From assembly GCA_964368495.1 (NCBI GenBank), contig CAYJAJ010000005.1, forward strand, positions 36,219 to 100,218: a DNA stretch of 64,000 nucleotides, written 5' to 3'. Each line of letters opens with the position of its first letter. The first letter of the stretch is position 1. Origin of the DNA: CALVGQ01 sp964368495 (GTDB taxonomy: Bacteria; Bacillota_I; Bacilli_A; Erysipelotrichales; Erysipelotrichaceae). Both the position numbers and the translations under genes were made by a program. Shown here piece by piece: positions 28,431 to 36,989 of the stretch. Below the pieces are notes generated by a model. That model was not told the DNA's origin. It made no database searches and worked only from the letters and a program-made list of their open reading frames with translations.

Positions 28431-28892
28431 TTAAACAGCTAAGCGTATTAGCTTAATATTTTCAAATTCAATTTGACAATTTTTTGCTACTGCTTTATCC
28501 ATATATTTTACAGTAATCAAATTTTCTTCAACTTGAATTAGATTGCCAATTACTTCATTTAATCCTTTAATATCTTTTTTAAAGGAAACAAAAACTTTTT
28601 GATTAATCGCATCTTTAATCTCATTAAGATTGCGTAATGCCCTTTCGGCACCCGGCGAACAAACTTCCAACATGTATTCATCATCAATAAGATTTGATTC
28701 ATCTAAATACGATGAAATTTTTTCAGATACAGAAGCACATGTATCGATGTCCATAGTCTTATCTTTGTTCATAATAGCGATTTGTAAGATTGAATTTCTT
28801 TTTGACTTAATCCAATTAATTTCATAAAGGTCAACTTGATATTCATCTAAAATTGGTTGAATGTCTTGTGTAATTTTCTTAGTTTTTTCCAT
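28431..28892 (-). CDS. rimP: Ribosome maturation factor RimP
   Basis: A 153-residue two-domain protein (N-terminal alpha-beta domain, C-terminal SH3-like barrel) needed for 30S assembly. The central motif DEYMLEVCSPGAERALR (residues 72-88) is the RimP hallmark. It is first in the operon leading to nusA and infB, and its untranslated leader holds a conspicuous hairpin. Confidence 0.95.
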   Translation of the reverse strand: MEKTKKITQDIQPILDEYQVDLYEINWIKSKRNSILQIAIMNKDKTMDIDTCASVSEKISSYLDESNLIDDEYMLEVCSPGAERALRNLNEIKDAINQKVFVSFKKDIKGLNEVIGNLIQVEENLITVKYMDKAVAKNCQIEFENIKLIRLAV

Positions 28893-28914
28893 TTCCCTCT
28901 CCTAAATAAAAGTG

Positions 28915-28944
28915 AAAGACTGGCAGCAGCCACTCCATGTCTTT
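28915..28944 (-). ncRNA. Hairpin in the rimP operon leader (possible attenuator)
   Basis: On the minus strand AAAGAC (28939-28944) and GTCTTT (28915-28920) enclose a second perfect stem TGGC-TGCT-GCCA, with six unpaired bases on the 5' side. It lies between the promoter and the ribosome site of rimP. T residues follow only loosely (CACTTTT), so it may be a weak attenuator through which NusA could control its own operon; this is inference. Confidence 0.5.
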
Positions 28945-28957
28945 TTTATCTACATCT

Positions 28958-28986
28958 ATATTACTCAAATATTCGCTTAAATGCAA
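28958..28986 (-). promoter_or_regulatory. Promoter of the rimP-nusA-infB operon
   Basis: TTGCAT (28981-28986) and TAATAT (28958-28963) are 17 bases apart on the minus strand, upstream of the leader hairpin. Confidence 0.65.
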
Positions 28987-29028
28987 GTACTTTTGTTCAT
29001 TTTCAGTTTATATTTATAAAGCATATGC

Positions 29029-29034
29029 TATAAT
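29029..29034 (+). promoter_or_regulatory. -10 box of the TtcA-like gene promoter
   Basis: A perfect TATAAT lies 21 bases before the ATG at 29056, preceded by TGC (extended -10). No convincing -35 box is seen. It is divergent to the rimP promoter. Confidence 0.5.
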
Positions 29035-29055
29035 ATTTTAGCAAAGTGAGTGATT

Positions 29056-29799
29056 ATGATGAAAAAAATTATTGGTTGTATAGCAAAAGCAGATAAAGAT
29101 TATGAAATGATCAACGATGGTGATCGAATATGTGTTGGTGTATCAGGCGGAAAAGATTCAATGCTCCTATTAACCGCACTTTATTATTACCGCAAAACAT
29201 GTAGAATGAATAAAGTTAAAAATTTTGAAGTTGTTGGAATTCATGTTGAAATGGGATTTGAAAACATGAATTTTGAAGAAGTAGATAATTATTGCAAAAA
29301 TATTGGAATTGAATTTTATCACTACCCTTCTAAAATTTATGAAATCCTTAAAATTCAAGCAAAAGAAGATGGAACATTAAAATGCTCATTGTGTTCAAAG
29401 TTTAAAAAAGCAACTGTTATTAGTGCAGCAAAAGAATATCATTGCAATAAAGTCGCTTTTGCTCATCATGGTGATGATGCAATAGAAACTTTATTTATGA
29501 ATGCAATTTTTGGAGGAAGACTCGCAACATTTAAACCAAGTATGTACTTGACCAATACACAAATGCATTTTATTCGACCATTTGTTTATGCTTTTGAAAG
29601 CGATATTAGTAATGCAATGATCACAAATAACATCCCTATCGTAAAAAGCACCTGTCCTATGGATGGATATACTAAAAGACAAGACACAAAAGAATTGCTA
29701 CACAAAATATACACTGACTATCCCATGGCAAAAGAAAATTTTTTATTAATGTTACATAATCAAAAACAACTTGATTTGTGGGTGAAAGGCAATGATTAA
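29056..29799 (+). CDS. TtcA/TtuA-family tRNA thiolation enzyme (adenine nucleotide alpha-hydrolase fold)
   Basis: A roughly 247-residue PP-loop ATPase. The SGGKDS loop is at residues 30-35, and a CSLCSKFKK motif near 113 matches the CxxC that holds a 4Fe-4S cluster in TtcA-type 2-thiolation enzymes. The AHHGDDAIETLFMN segment near 138 and IRPF near 177 match TtcA homologues (HHxDDxIETL, IRPL). TtcA makes 2-thiocytidine at tRNA position 32. A third cysteine is present in the STCPMD segment near 199. The exact start is uncertain (GTG 29050, ATG 29056 or ATG 29059; only a weak AAGTGAG site). It overlaps the following radical SAM gene by 8 bases. Confidence 0.82.
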   Translation: MMKKIIGCIAKADKDYEMINDGDRICVGVSGGKDSMLLLTALYYYRKTCRMNKVKNFEVVGIHVEMGFENMNFEEVDNYCKNIGIEFYHYPSKIYEILKIQAKEDGTLKCSLCSKFKKATVISAAKEYHCNKVAFAHHGDDAIETLFMNAIFGGRLATFKPSMYLTNTQMHFIRPFVYAFESDISNAMITNNIPIVKSTCPMDGYTKRQDTKELLHKIYTDYPMAKENFLLMLHNQKQLDLWVKGND

Positions 29800-30616
29800 G
29801 CGTATTTACATTGAAATTACAAATGTATGCAATTTAAAATGTTCATTCTGTAGTGAAATTAAGCGTGCACCAAAACATATGACACTCACTGAAATTAAGA
29901 GTATTTTAACACAGTGCAAAGACATTACTGATTATGTCTATTTACATGTTAAAGGTGAACCGTTAGTTCACCCTAATTTTATTGAAATCATGGATTTAAT
30001 GCAAACCTATAACATGAAAGTACAACTTGTTACAAATGGGACATTTATTAAAAATTACTTCTGTTTATTGAATTATAGTTGCTTACGAAAAATTAGCTTT
30101 TCCTTGCATAGTGTTCCTTTTCAACCAGAAAAATTGGATGAATATATTAAACCAATTATTGAATTTGTAAAATTAGCATCAAAACAGAATACTCCATACT
30201 GTGAGCTTCGTTTTTGGAATCAAAACAACTTAGATGATTTATCGAAAGAGTGCCTTCAAATTATTCAAAAACAGTTTATTAACCACCATGCTACAAACCA
30301 CAACAATTTTGAGTTATCTCCACATGTATACTTAAATTTCGATAAACAGTTTGAATGGCCAAAAAACTCCAACAACACTAATCAATTTGGAAGTTGTTAT
30401 GGTGCAAAAAGAATGATTGCAATTTTATCAAACGGAACTGTCGTGCCTTGCTGTTTAGACGATGAAGGAGAAATCAACTTAGGAAACATCTTTAAAACAC
30501 CATTACAGGATATATTAAAATCATCTCGTTATTTAAATATGTTAGAACAATTTAATGACAAGTGCACTGAAAAATTATGTCAAAATTGTACTTATAGAAA
30601 TCGTTTTATTAAATAA
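29792..30616 (+). CDS. Radical SAM protein with SPASM-like C-terminal cluster domain
   Basis: A 274-residue protein. The radical SAM cluster motif is C13-x3-C17-x2-C20 (VCNLKCSFC), followed by the SAM-contacting KGEPLVHP segment near 51. The C-terminal part has further cysteines in the SPASM arrangement: FGSCYGAKRM, NGTVVPCCLDD, then CTEKLCQNC near the end, enough for an auxiliary iron-sulfur cluster. SPASM enzymes often modify peptides or proteins, but some small ones act elsewhere. No precursor peptide gene is seen nearby. Translational overlap with a TtcA-like tRNA thiolase suggests a joint role, perhaps in RNA modification, but the substrate is unknown. Confidence 0.82.
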   Translation: MIKRIYIEITNVCNLKCSFCSEIKRAPKHMTLTEIKSILTQCKDITDYVYLHVKGEPLVHPNFIEIMDLMQTYNMKVQLVTNGTFIKNYFCLLNYSCLRKISFSLHSVPFQPEKLDEYIKPIIEFVKLASKQNTPYCELRFWNQNNLDDLSKECLQIIQKQFINHHATNHNNFELSPHVYLNFDKQFEWPKNSNNTNQFGSCYGAKRMIAILSNGTVVPCCLDDEGEINLGNIFKTPLQDILKSSRYLNMLEQFNDKCTEKLCQNCTYRNRFIK

Positions 30617-30896
30617 TCAACAACTTATATCCATTAGGAAAATGATATTCAGATAAAAATATTTCTACACATATGAATGTTTTGCTAATTGGATCAAATA
30701 CAAGTGCATTTTCAAAATTATTATACTGATAATCTTTTTTATTCATAAAGTGCTTTAGAGAATGAAGCACTTTTTTTAGTTGAACATTTTTAGAAATGCG
30801 GCATTCAAAAAAGACATCTAAAACAACAATTTCAAATATTAAAATACAATATTCATCCTCTAAAACAACAAAATCTTCTTGTTCTACCATTGACAC
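30609..30896 (-). CDS. YukD/EsaB-like ubiquitin-fold protein of type VII secretion
   Basis: A 95-residue protein. After about 25 residues, the pattern of short strands, the helix KNVQLKKVLHSLKHF, and the ending SEYHFPNGYKLLII match the ubiquitin-like YukD/EsaB proteins (which end in a similar S..GI.NGD.L.IL pattern). YukD/EsaB is a small cytosolic component of Bacillota type VII secretion systems. It is the last gene of the cluster and its start overlaps the end of the EssC-like gene by 44 bases, strong evidence for co-expression. Its 3' end also overlaps the converging radical SAM gene by 8 bases. The assignment is by pattern and context; the sequence is divergent. Confidence 0.65.
   Translation of the reverse strand: MSMVEQEDFVVLEDEYCILIFEIVVLDVFFECRISKNVQLKKVLHSLKHFMNKKDYQYNNFENALVFDPISKTFICVEIFLSEYHFPNGYKLLII
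30747..30777 (+). terminator. Rightward intrinsic terminator embedded in the opposite-strand YukD-like gene
   Basis: AAAGTGCTT (30747-30755) and AAGCACTTT (30765-30773) form a 9-bp stem with a 9-base loop and a seven-T tail on the plus strand. It lies about 130 bases beyond the radical SAM stop, inside codons for KKVLHSLKHFM of the convergent gene. On the minus strand the hairpin is not followed by T residues, so it is directional. Confidence 0.72.
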
Positions 30897-33800
30897 TCAC
30901 TATCCCTTCATCATCCAATAAATCATACTCACCGTTGTTAGTAGAAATAATCGATTGTTTCCAAAACCCATTTCCAATCCAAATCACAGTGTCATATTTC
31001 AACGTGTTTCTTAATTCACTTTTCATCAATTTCTGATAATCGACAACAAAGAAAACTTTATTACTAACTAACCAATCACTTATATCATGAACTCCCTTCA
31101 GCTTTTTTTGCTGAATGTTATCGAGTTCAACTACATTGATTTTTTGTGAAATTAAATGCTTTTTTATTATTGTAAGTGAATCATCGTATATTCCAATTAC
31201 CAACACAAATTTTGTTTTTAATAAAGTAATTGGTTCATTAGTAATTTTATCGAATCCTAAAATTAGATGATTAGCTTGCTTTTTACATTCACTGATTTTT
31301 AAATCGTACAACAACGCTAGATTGTTATTCTTCCCATGTACTTTTCTAGGAATTGCCAAAGAAAACTCGTAAAAACTTTTATTAAAAAACAATGCTTGTT
31401 CATTATCGTAAATTGCTGCTTGATTAAAGAAAGATATTTGTTGTTGGCGATTCATTTTATGTAGTGATATGAGTACATCAAAATAACTAATTAACGAATA
31501 GCGAAAATTAGCGATACTATGTATGATACATGTGAATCCAATATTATTATGCTTTAGGTTGTTTATCATTGATAATATTTTGTTATCATACTCAATACTC
31601 TGCAAAAAAACAAGTAAATCATCGATGATAACTAGCACAGTATCTAGCTTGTTTTTTAATAGGTAAAACATTCTTTTAATTTTATCGACTTCATTCATAC
31701 CAATAACTTCATTATAGAACTTTTTATTGTATTCATATTCATTCTTGTTATTAGTTAGTAAGATTGCAGTATAGTTATTCTTAACGATGTTTTCATCAAT
31801 ACATTGCATGAAATCTGCTTTATCAAGAGCACTCTCACTAAAACACAAACAGTTTTCTTGAAAACACAAATAAGAGAAATTAAAATGAGTACGATTTTCA
31901 GTGTCATCCGCAATTCCGATAAACATTTTTTTATTATCGAACTGCTCTAGTGGTTTACGCACAGGTACGCTTGGCCATAGTGACTGTGTTTGATTGTTAT
32001 TACATTTTTCTATTAAATACGGCACAATAATCTTTATTTCTGGTAGATTTGATTCCTTATCTTCAATGATTGAATTAATTGGATGAAAATTACAATTCAG
32101 TACTTCAATTTTATACGAATCATGTGGTCTTAATTTATGAGTATATGCACATTTTACAAATTCATTTCTTCTATTTGTACTTAAATAAAAATATCCACTT
32201 TCAGTTATTTTAGCTGCCAAATTGTTTCGGATTATCTCTTTTGAATCCTGCTCATCGTTGACCCTTAAACAGATTTTGAAATTAACGTTGCTAAGTATTT
32301 GTTCATCAACAACTCCAGTAGGTTTTTGAGTTGCTAAAATCAAATGAATACCTAAACTTCGTCCAATCCTCGAAATTGAAATTAACTCCTGTAAAAATTC
32401 TGGTTTCTCTTTCTTCAATTCTGCAAATTCATCGACAATCAGGACTAAATGAGCTAATTTAACCAAGTTATTCTCTTTGATATTGTTTTTATACTGATCA
32501 ATATTTGTAATTGAATGTTGCAACTGTTTAGTAGCCTGTATAAATAACTGCTGTCTTCGTGAACATTCTTGTTTTAAAAAATTTAATGAGCGCTTAATAT
32601 CAGCTCCATCTTGATTAGTAATCACTCCTACTATATGGGGTAGCAATTGATTCTTATTCATTAATGGTAAGACGCTACTTCCGCCCTTATAATCGATTAA
32701 AACAAATTGAACATCTTCAAAAGAATAATTTATTGATAAAGATAAGATTAGTGTCAACAAGAGTTCACTTTTTCCAGAACCTGTTGAACCTGCAATTAAA
32801 CCATGCGGGCCATCTTTGGATTCATGTAAATCGATAACGACTTTGCTGTTGCTGTTATTGCATCCTAAAATTGCACATATTCCCTTACTATCCTTCCACC
32901 TTTCATTAACTTTTAATTGCTGCACGCTGTTTATTCCATAACATTCAAAAAGACCAAAGTTTGCTTTATTAATCATTTTATTAGACAGCAAAGAAATATC
33001 ACCAAAATTAATGATATTGTATTGACTCATAGTACTTGAAAACTCGAATGATTGATTTTCTTTTAAATATGTTATTTTATTGAAATGTTTTAGTTCAACT
33101 TTAACTTCACAAAACATATTAAGTTGTATGTCGTGATCCACTACATGAATCACTCTAACGTTTTTATGAAAAAAAACAGATTTCGAGTCACTATAACGAT
33201 ATGATTTATTAAATATGAAAACTATTAAATGATGGTTTTCTAATGTATCAATCAAATGTTTTTCAATTTCATCAAATTGTTGTTTTGAGGTAACAATAAA
33301 TCTTGTATTGTTATCATTTGAATACAAATGTTTTAGATAAAAAAATGGTTGAATTTTATCAAGTGAATCCTCATCTATGATAAAACAACCTCGAATATTG
33401 TCATAAGAGTGAGTTATAAATAATTGTGAAGCACAAAATAGAAGCGTTGGTAAACAAGAATCATGTTTTTGAACAATGCCTATAAATTGATACTTTTTTA
33501 AATCAATTTCAATTATTCCATTTTCGATTTTTGCAAGTTTATTCATCAAATCGTCTTGCATATGAATTAGTTCTTCATCATTTTTATTGTAATATGGCTG
33601 TTTTTCGAATTCGAAGCAAATATTCGACTTTAACATTCCATAGCCGATGGCAAAATGTAAATAATCACTATGTGTATAGTGATGATTGAATAAATAATTC
33701 TCAACATTTGCATGATTAAAATTAATGTCTTTAGGATATCGCTTCTCTAACATTACTTTTTGCTTTTCATTATGTAGCAAATATTTCTCATAAATAAAAT

Positions 33801-34725
33801 CAATGTACTCTTTGTACTCAATATTTCTATTTTTTAAAGCTTTCATATGATTTTTTTTATTTATTATTTTCGCAATACTTGGCCACAAAATAGCACTAAA
33901 ACACATAGTAATCGGAAAAATAAGTGATGGCATCATTTCATGTAGGCTTCTATTTTGAAGCATCCCATTATTAAAATTAATTATTGCAACACTAAGTGCA
34001 CTAAGTGCCATAACTCTTTGCGGAACTTGATTTAATCCATTTATCTCAGATGGACTTTGTATTCTTATAAAGCCTTTTAATTTGACTACATTTATTCTTT
34101 GATTGTATTCTGAATGAAACTTCAGTTGGTAAGATTTATTTAAAGTTTTTCTAGGTCTGATGTCATAGCTTGTATGATTATATACATTTAAGTCAGTTTC
34201 TTCAACACAGTTTAACATAATAAACTCTTGATAAAAAAACAATGTTAATTGTAAATATTGTACTTTTCCTGATGTTATAGTCAAACAATTAGAAAAGCTA
34301 CTTTCATAGTACAAGTGATTACAGTTACTACCATCAGTGATTTCATATACGTTTTTTCTTTTTCTAATTAAAATATTCATTGCTTTAATTGAAGAAAATA
34401 ACTTGATGGTATTTATCTTATGGCTACCTATCGTAATTTTTGATAAGTTTGGTTGAAGTTTAATATAGTTTGAATATAGGGAATTGTATTTATAAAAGCT
34501 AACTGTGAAAGGAACATAAAAAGGAATATATTCAAAGTAAAATAAGTGATCACATACAACTTCTTTAGTCCCTTTTTTATTTCTAATCATTTTGTTACAT
34601 TTAAACAGTATTTTTTCACCACTAATAAAAAAATCAATCATCCCATTATCTTCAATATGTAAAGTGTATGGAAAATTAATGATTTGATTACTTAGTTTGT
34701 TACCAAACTCCAATACTAGAATCAT
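30853..34725 (-). CDS. EssC/YukB-like type VII secretion ATPase (FtsK/SpoIIIE family)
   Basis: A 1290-residue membrane ATPase, somewhat shorter than typical EssC (about 1480). Residues 1-200 look like beta-rich FHA-type repeats. Two membrane segments follow (about 237-251 and 264-288). The first FtsK-type domain has an intact Walker A GSTGSGKS at 646-653 and Walker B LVLIVDEFAEL at 760-770. The second and third ATPase regions lack a P-loop; the second keeps a Walker B-like VLVIIDDLLVF near 1030 and the third shows only FVLVIGIYDDS near 1173. In EccC/EssC the membrane-proximal ATPase is the motor and distal domains bind substrates. The gene follows the lipoprotein by one base and overlaps the YukD-like gene. 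Confidence 0.88.
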   Translation of the reverse strand: MILVLEFGNKLSNQIINFPYTLHIEDNGMIDFFISGEKILFKCNKMIRNKKGTKEVVCDHLFYFEYIPFYVPFTVSFYKYNSLYSNYIKLQPNLSKITIGSHKINTIKLFSSIKAMNILIRKRKNVYEITDGSNCNHLYYESSFSNCLTITSGKVQYLQLTLFFYQEFIMLNCVEETDLNVYNHTSYDIRPRKTLNKSYQLKFHSEYNQRINVVKLKGFIRIQSPSEINGLNQVPQRVMALSALSVAIINFNNGMLQNRSLHEMMPSLIFPITMCFSAILWPSIAKIINKKNHMKALKNRNIEYKEYIDFIYEKYLLHNEKQKVMLEKRYPKDINFNHANVENYLFNHHYTHSDYLHFAIGYGMLKSNICFEFEKQPYYNKNDEELIHMQDDLMNKLAKIENGIIEIDLKKYQFIGIVQKHDSCLPTLLFCASQLFITHSYDNIRGCFIIDEDSLDKIQPFFYLKHLYSNDNNTRFIVTSKQQFDEIEKHLIDTLENHHLIVFIFNKSYRYSDSKSVFFHKNVRVIHVVDHDIQLNMFCEVKVELKHFNKITYLKENQSFEFSSTMSQYNIINFGDISLLSNKMINKANFGLFECYGINSVQQLKVNERWKDSKGICAILGCNNSNSKVVIDLHESKDGPHGLIAGSTGSGKSELLLTLILSLSINYSFEDVQFVLIDYKGGSSVLPLMNKNQLLPHIVGVITNQDGADIKRSLNFLKQECSRRQQLFIQATKQLQHSITNIDQYKNNIKENNLVKLAHLVLIVDEFAELKKEKPEFLQELISISRIGRSLGIHLILATQKPTGVVDEQILSNVNFKICLRVNDEQDSKEIIRNNLAAKITESGYFYLSTNRRNEFVKCAYTHKLRPHDSYKIEVLNCNFHPINSIIEDKESNLPEIKIIVPYLIEKCNNNQTQSLWPSVPVRKPLEQFDNKKMFIGIADDTENRTHFNFSYLCFQENCLCFSESALDKADFMQCIDENIVKNNYTAILLTNNKNEYEYNKKFYNEVIGMNEVDKIKRMFYLLKNKLDTVLVIIDDLLVFLQSIEYDNKILSMINNLKHNNIGFTCIIHSIANFRYSLISYFDVLISLHKMNRQQQISFFNQAAIYDNEQALFFNKSFYEFSLAIPRKVHGKNNNLALLYDLKISECKKQANHLILGFDKITNEPITLLKTKFVLVIGIYDDSLTIIKKHLISQKINVVELDNIQQKKLKGVHDISDWLVSNKVFFVVDYQKLMKSELRNTLKYDTVIWIGNGFWKQSIISTNNGEYDLLDDEGIVSVNGRTRRFCCFRG

Positions 34726-34726
34726 T

Positions 34727-36700
34727 TTATTTCACCAAGATATTGCACATAATGCCATCATCCTCACCATTAATAACAATTTTGACACGTGCTGTTCCTT
34801 GTTTTATCCCTGTAACAAGACCTTTATTATCCACCGTTACAATACTCTCATCACTACTTGAAAAGCTCAAATCTGTTAAAGCAGTGCCATTTGGTAATCC
34901 TCTTATTTTAATAAATCGTGGTTCATCAATATAAACAATCATCGAATAATTCTCCAATACTATTCGATCAGTTGTCGTATCTAGTGTAACAATTGGTTTG
35001 TATCCGTAACTTTGCCTAGTACATATATTTACAAACTGCATATTTTCAATGTGCTTAGTAGCACCATTAAAAAGTGGAGCATTTTTTTCATGTAAGATAT
35101 CTATGGATTTCCCTAAGCCCATTTTCCCAGCTAAAGTTGATAATGAATTAAGACCTAAACTCGCATCCCAGTGAGCCTTTAAATCACCACACACAGTGAA
35201 TCCTTGATCTCTTAACACAAGTTCATCCAGTACATCATAAGGAACAGTAGAAACATCAATAAACTCATTTTTTTCAGGAAAATGAATTGTGCTACTAACT
35301 AGTGCTTTTATTCCACCAGTAAATGAAATATCTGCTATATCTTGATTAAATACATTTGCACTGACCGTGATTTTCGAAGAAACTCCACTGCTTGCTTGAA
35401 TATGAAAGTCAATGTCTTCTTTTAAATCATTTATACTTCGAAGTTGATTATTTCTAATTTCAAATCCGTGGCTATTGTCCATTGTGCATAATAATTCTAC
35501 TGTACCATTTAAATACAAACGAATTGATAAATCCATGACAATATAAAGCGTAGGAATATTCGTTACTGGAATTTTAATCTTTGCCAAAGGAATTGCTGTA
35601 TCAACAGATGATCGTTGATTACTCCATGCATGATTAAGAGAATCAAAAAAATTATCTTTATCTAATTTATTGAAGTTTAAATTTAATAAATGATAATTCC
35701 CTTTCTTAAGTCCAGATGATAACAAAGTATCAAACTCAATTTTAAAAAAAGCGTGTTCTATGTTTAATCCATCTGATTTCCATTTAAATACAGGATTAAA
35801 ATCATTGATATTTAATTCTGCGAATGCTGTGGCATCTAAATTTGTCTTTTTAAAAACGTAAAACGATAAAGAAGAAAATGAATAATTATATCTTATTGTA
35901 AAATCATTGAATTCAAATTCATTGTTATTGGTAGAACAAAATTCATAATTGTTTTGATAAAACGAGGTTGATTCGTTGTTATAAAATTCAAATTCAACAT
36001 TATCAAAATCAAGCTCAAGTTCTCCACCTATTTCAATTTTTTGAAATTGATCAAATTCACATTGTTTAAGTATAGCAACACCATCAACAACATCAATTAC
36101 TTGATATAGGTGTGTTTCATCATCTACCCACTTAACGATGTCATTTTTATGTACATTATCTTGAATATGAAATATTGCGGTCAGATTCTCTTTATTAAAT
36201 AAATACGGAGTAACTTCTTTCAAATTCATGTTTTCTTTCATCGTTACATCAAACTTATCATCAAAAGTTTCATCATTAATTACAAAAAGTAAATCACTAA
36301 TGTAGTTCATTGATTCTAATTTACTTACTTTTTGCTTCGGTTTGAATTCATCATCATTTACCTTCATTAAACCAAAATGCACTACACTTTGAACTTGATT
36401 TAAAAATGAACATTCATCCTTATCCTTAAAATCAATATTTACATCATCTAACATTAACCACTCATCAAAAACAAAAGCAATGTCCTCTTTTGTTAAATCA
36501 TCATCTAAATTTAATTCATCAATGTCAATTCCCCAATTTTTTAGTGCCTGTTCATATGATTCACCTTCATCACTTAGTCCAGTTTGATAAGACAGAGAAG
36601 CAAGCCACTCCCCTGTCTTTATGTTGTCATTTTCTTTGCATCCACTTAAGATAAAAAGAAATAACAAAATCAAAAAGATTTTTTTAAAAAGATGTTGCAT
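34727..36700 (-). CDS. Large lipoprotein with C-terminal Big_2-like domain in the type VII secretion cluster
   Basis: A 657-residue secreted protein. The chosen start at 36700 gives a short basic N-terminus, a hydrophobic stretch and lipobox ILSGC near residue 21, indicating a lipid anchor outside the membrane. Residues about 25-150 contain two helical repeats faintly like S-layer homology modules (FKDKDECSFLNQVQS; DEFKPKQKVSKLESM). A long beta-rich middle follows, and the last 75 residues form a bacterial Ig-like group 2 domain (DLSFSSSDESIVTVD, GLVTGIKQGTARVKI). It lies between the WXG100 genes and the EssC gene where membrane components such as EssA or EssB might be expected. Its start overlaps the upstream WXG100 gene by 17 bases; no good ribosome site is visible. 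Function unknown. Confidence 0.78.
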   Translation of the reverse strand: MQHLFKKIFLILLFLFILSGCKENDNIKTGEWLASLSYQTGLSDEGESYEQALKNWGIDIDELNLDDDLTKEDIAFVFDEWLMLDDVNIDFKDKDECSFLNQVQSVVHFGLMKVNDDEFKPKQKVSKLESMNYISDLLFVINDETFDDKFDVTMKENMNLKEVTPYLFNKENLTAIFHIQDNVHKNDIVKWVDDETHLYQVIDVVDGVAILKQCEFDQFQKIEIGGELELDFDNVEFEFYNNESTSFYQNNYEFCSTNNNEFEFNDFTIRYNYSFSSLSFYVFKKTNLDATAFAELNINDFNPVFKWKSDGLNIEHAFFKIEFDTLLSSGLKKGNYHLLNLNFNKLDKDNFFDSLNHAWSNQRSSVDTAIPLAKIKIPVTNIPTLYIVMDLSIRLYLNGTVELLCTMDNSHGFEIRNNQLRSINDLKEDIDFHIQASSGVSSKITVSANVFNQDIADISFTGGIKALVSSTIHFPEKNEFIDVSTVPYDVLDELVLRDQGFTVCGDLKAHWDASLGLNSLSTLAGKMGLGKSIDILHEKNAPLFNGATKHIENMQFVNICTRQSYGYKPIVTLDTTTDRIVLENYSMIVYIDEPRFIKIRGLPNGTALTDLSFSSSDESIVTVDNKGLVTGIKQGTARVKIVINGEDDGIMCNILVK

Positions 36701-36977
36701 TACTGTTGATTGCTGTTTCAAGTGAATCATATGTTTGAACAGTATAATCTAAAAATTGGGCATACGACTCAATTACTTCTCTTTGTACATCAAACTGCAT
36801 TGAGAACTGCGCAAATCTTTGTCTAGCAGTTTCAGAACTTTCACTTTGCCAAAACGCCTGAAGTTTATCTATTTCGTTTTTTGCATTTTTTAATATCTCA
36901 TAAATTTGTTGATTAACAACACGGATGTTTGATGCTGTATTTGATACATCTGCCAAACTTATTTTTAATTGTTCCAT
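36684..36977 (-). CDS. WXG100 family secreted protein (W-x-S variant)
   Basis: A 97-residue helical hairpin protein. Two helices flank the turn FWQSESSE at residues 42-49, where the usual WXG tripeptide reads WQS. The length, the polar amphipathic helices and position beside a second WXG100 gene and an EssC ATPase place it in the ESAT-6/WXG100 family, which are secreted as dimers through type VII systems. The C-terminal YxxxD/E export signal is plausible as YAQFLD near residue 72. A strong AAGGAG site precedes the ATG. Confidence 0.85.
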   Translation of the reverse strand: MEQLKISLADVSNTASNIRVVNQQIYEILKNAKNEIDKLQAFWQSESSETARQRFAQFSMQFDVQREVIESYAQFLDYTVQTYDSLETAINSNATSF

Positions 36978-36989
36978 ACGGTTCTCCTT

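Noticed and set aside
29792..30616. RiPP biosynthesis locus centred on the radical SAM/SPASM protein
   Set aside because: No short precursor peptide, leader-recognition domain, peptidase or exporter is adjacent; the partner is a tRNA thiolase.
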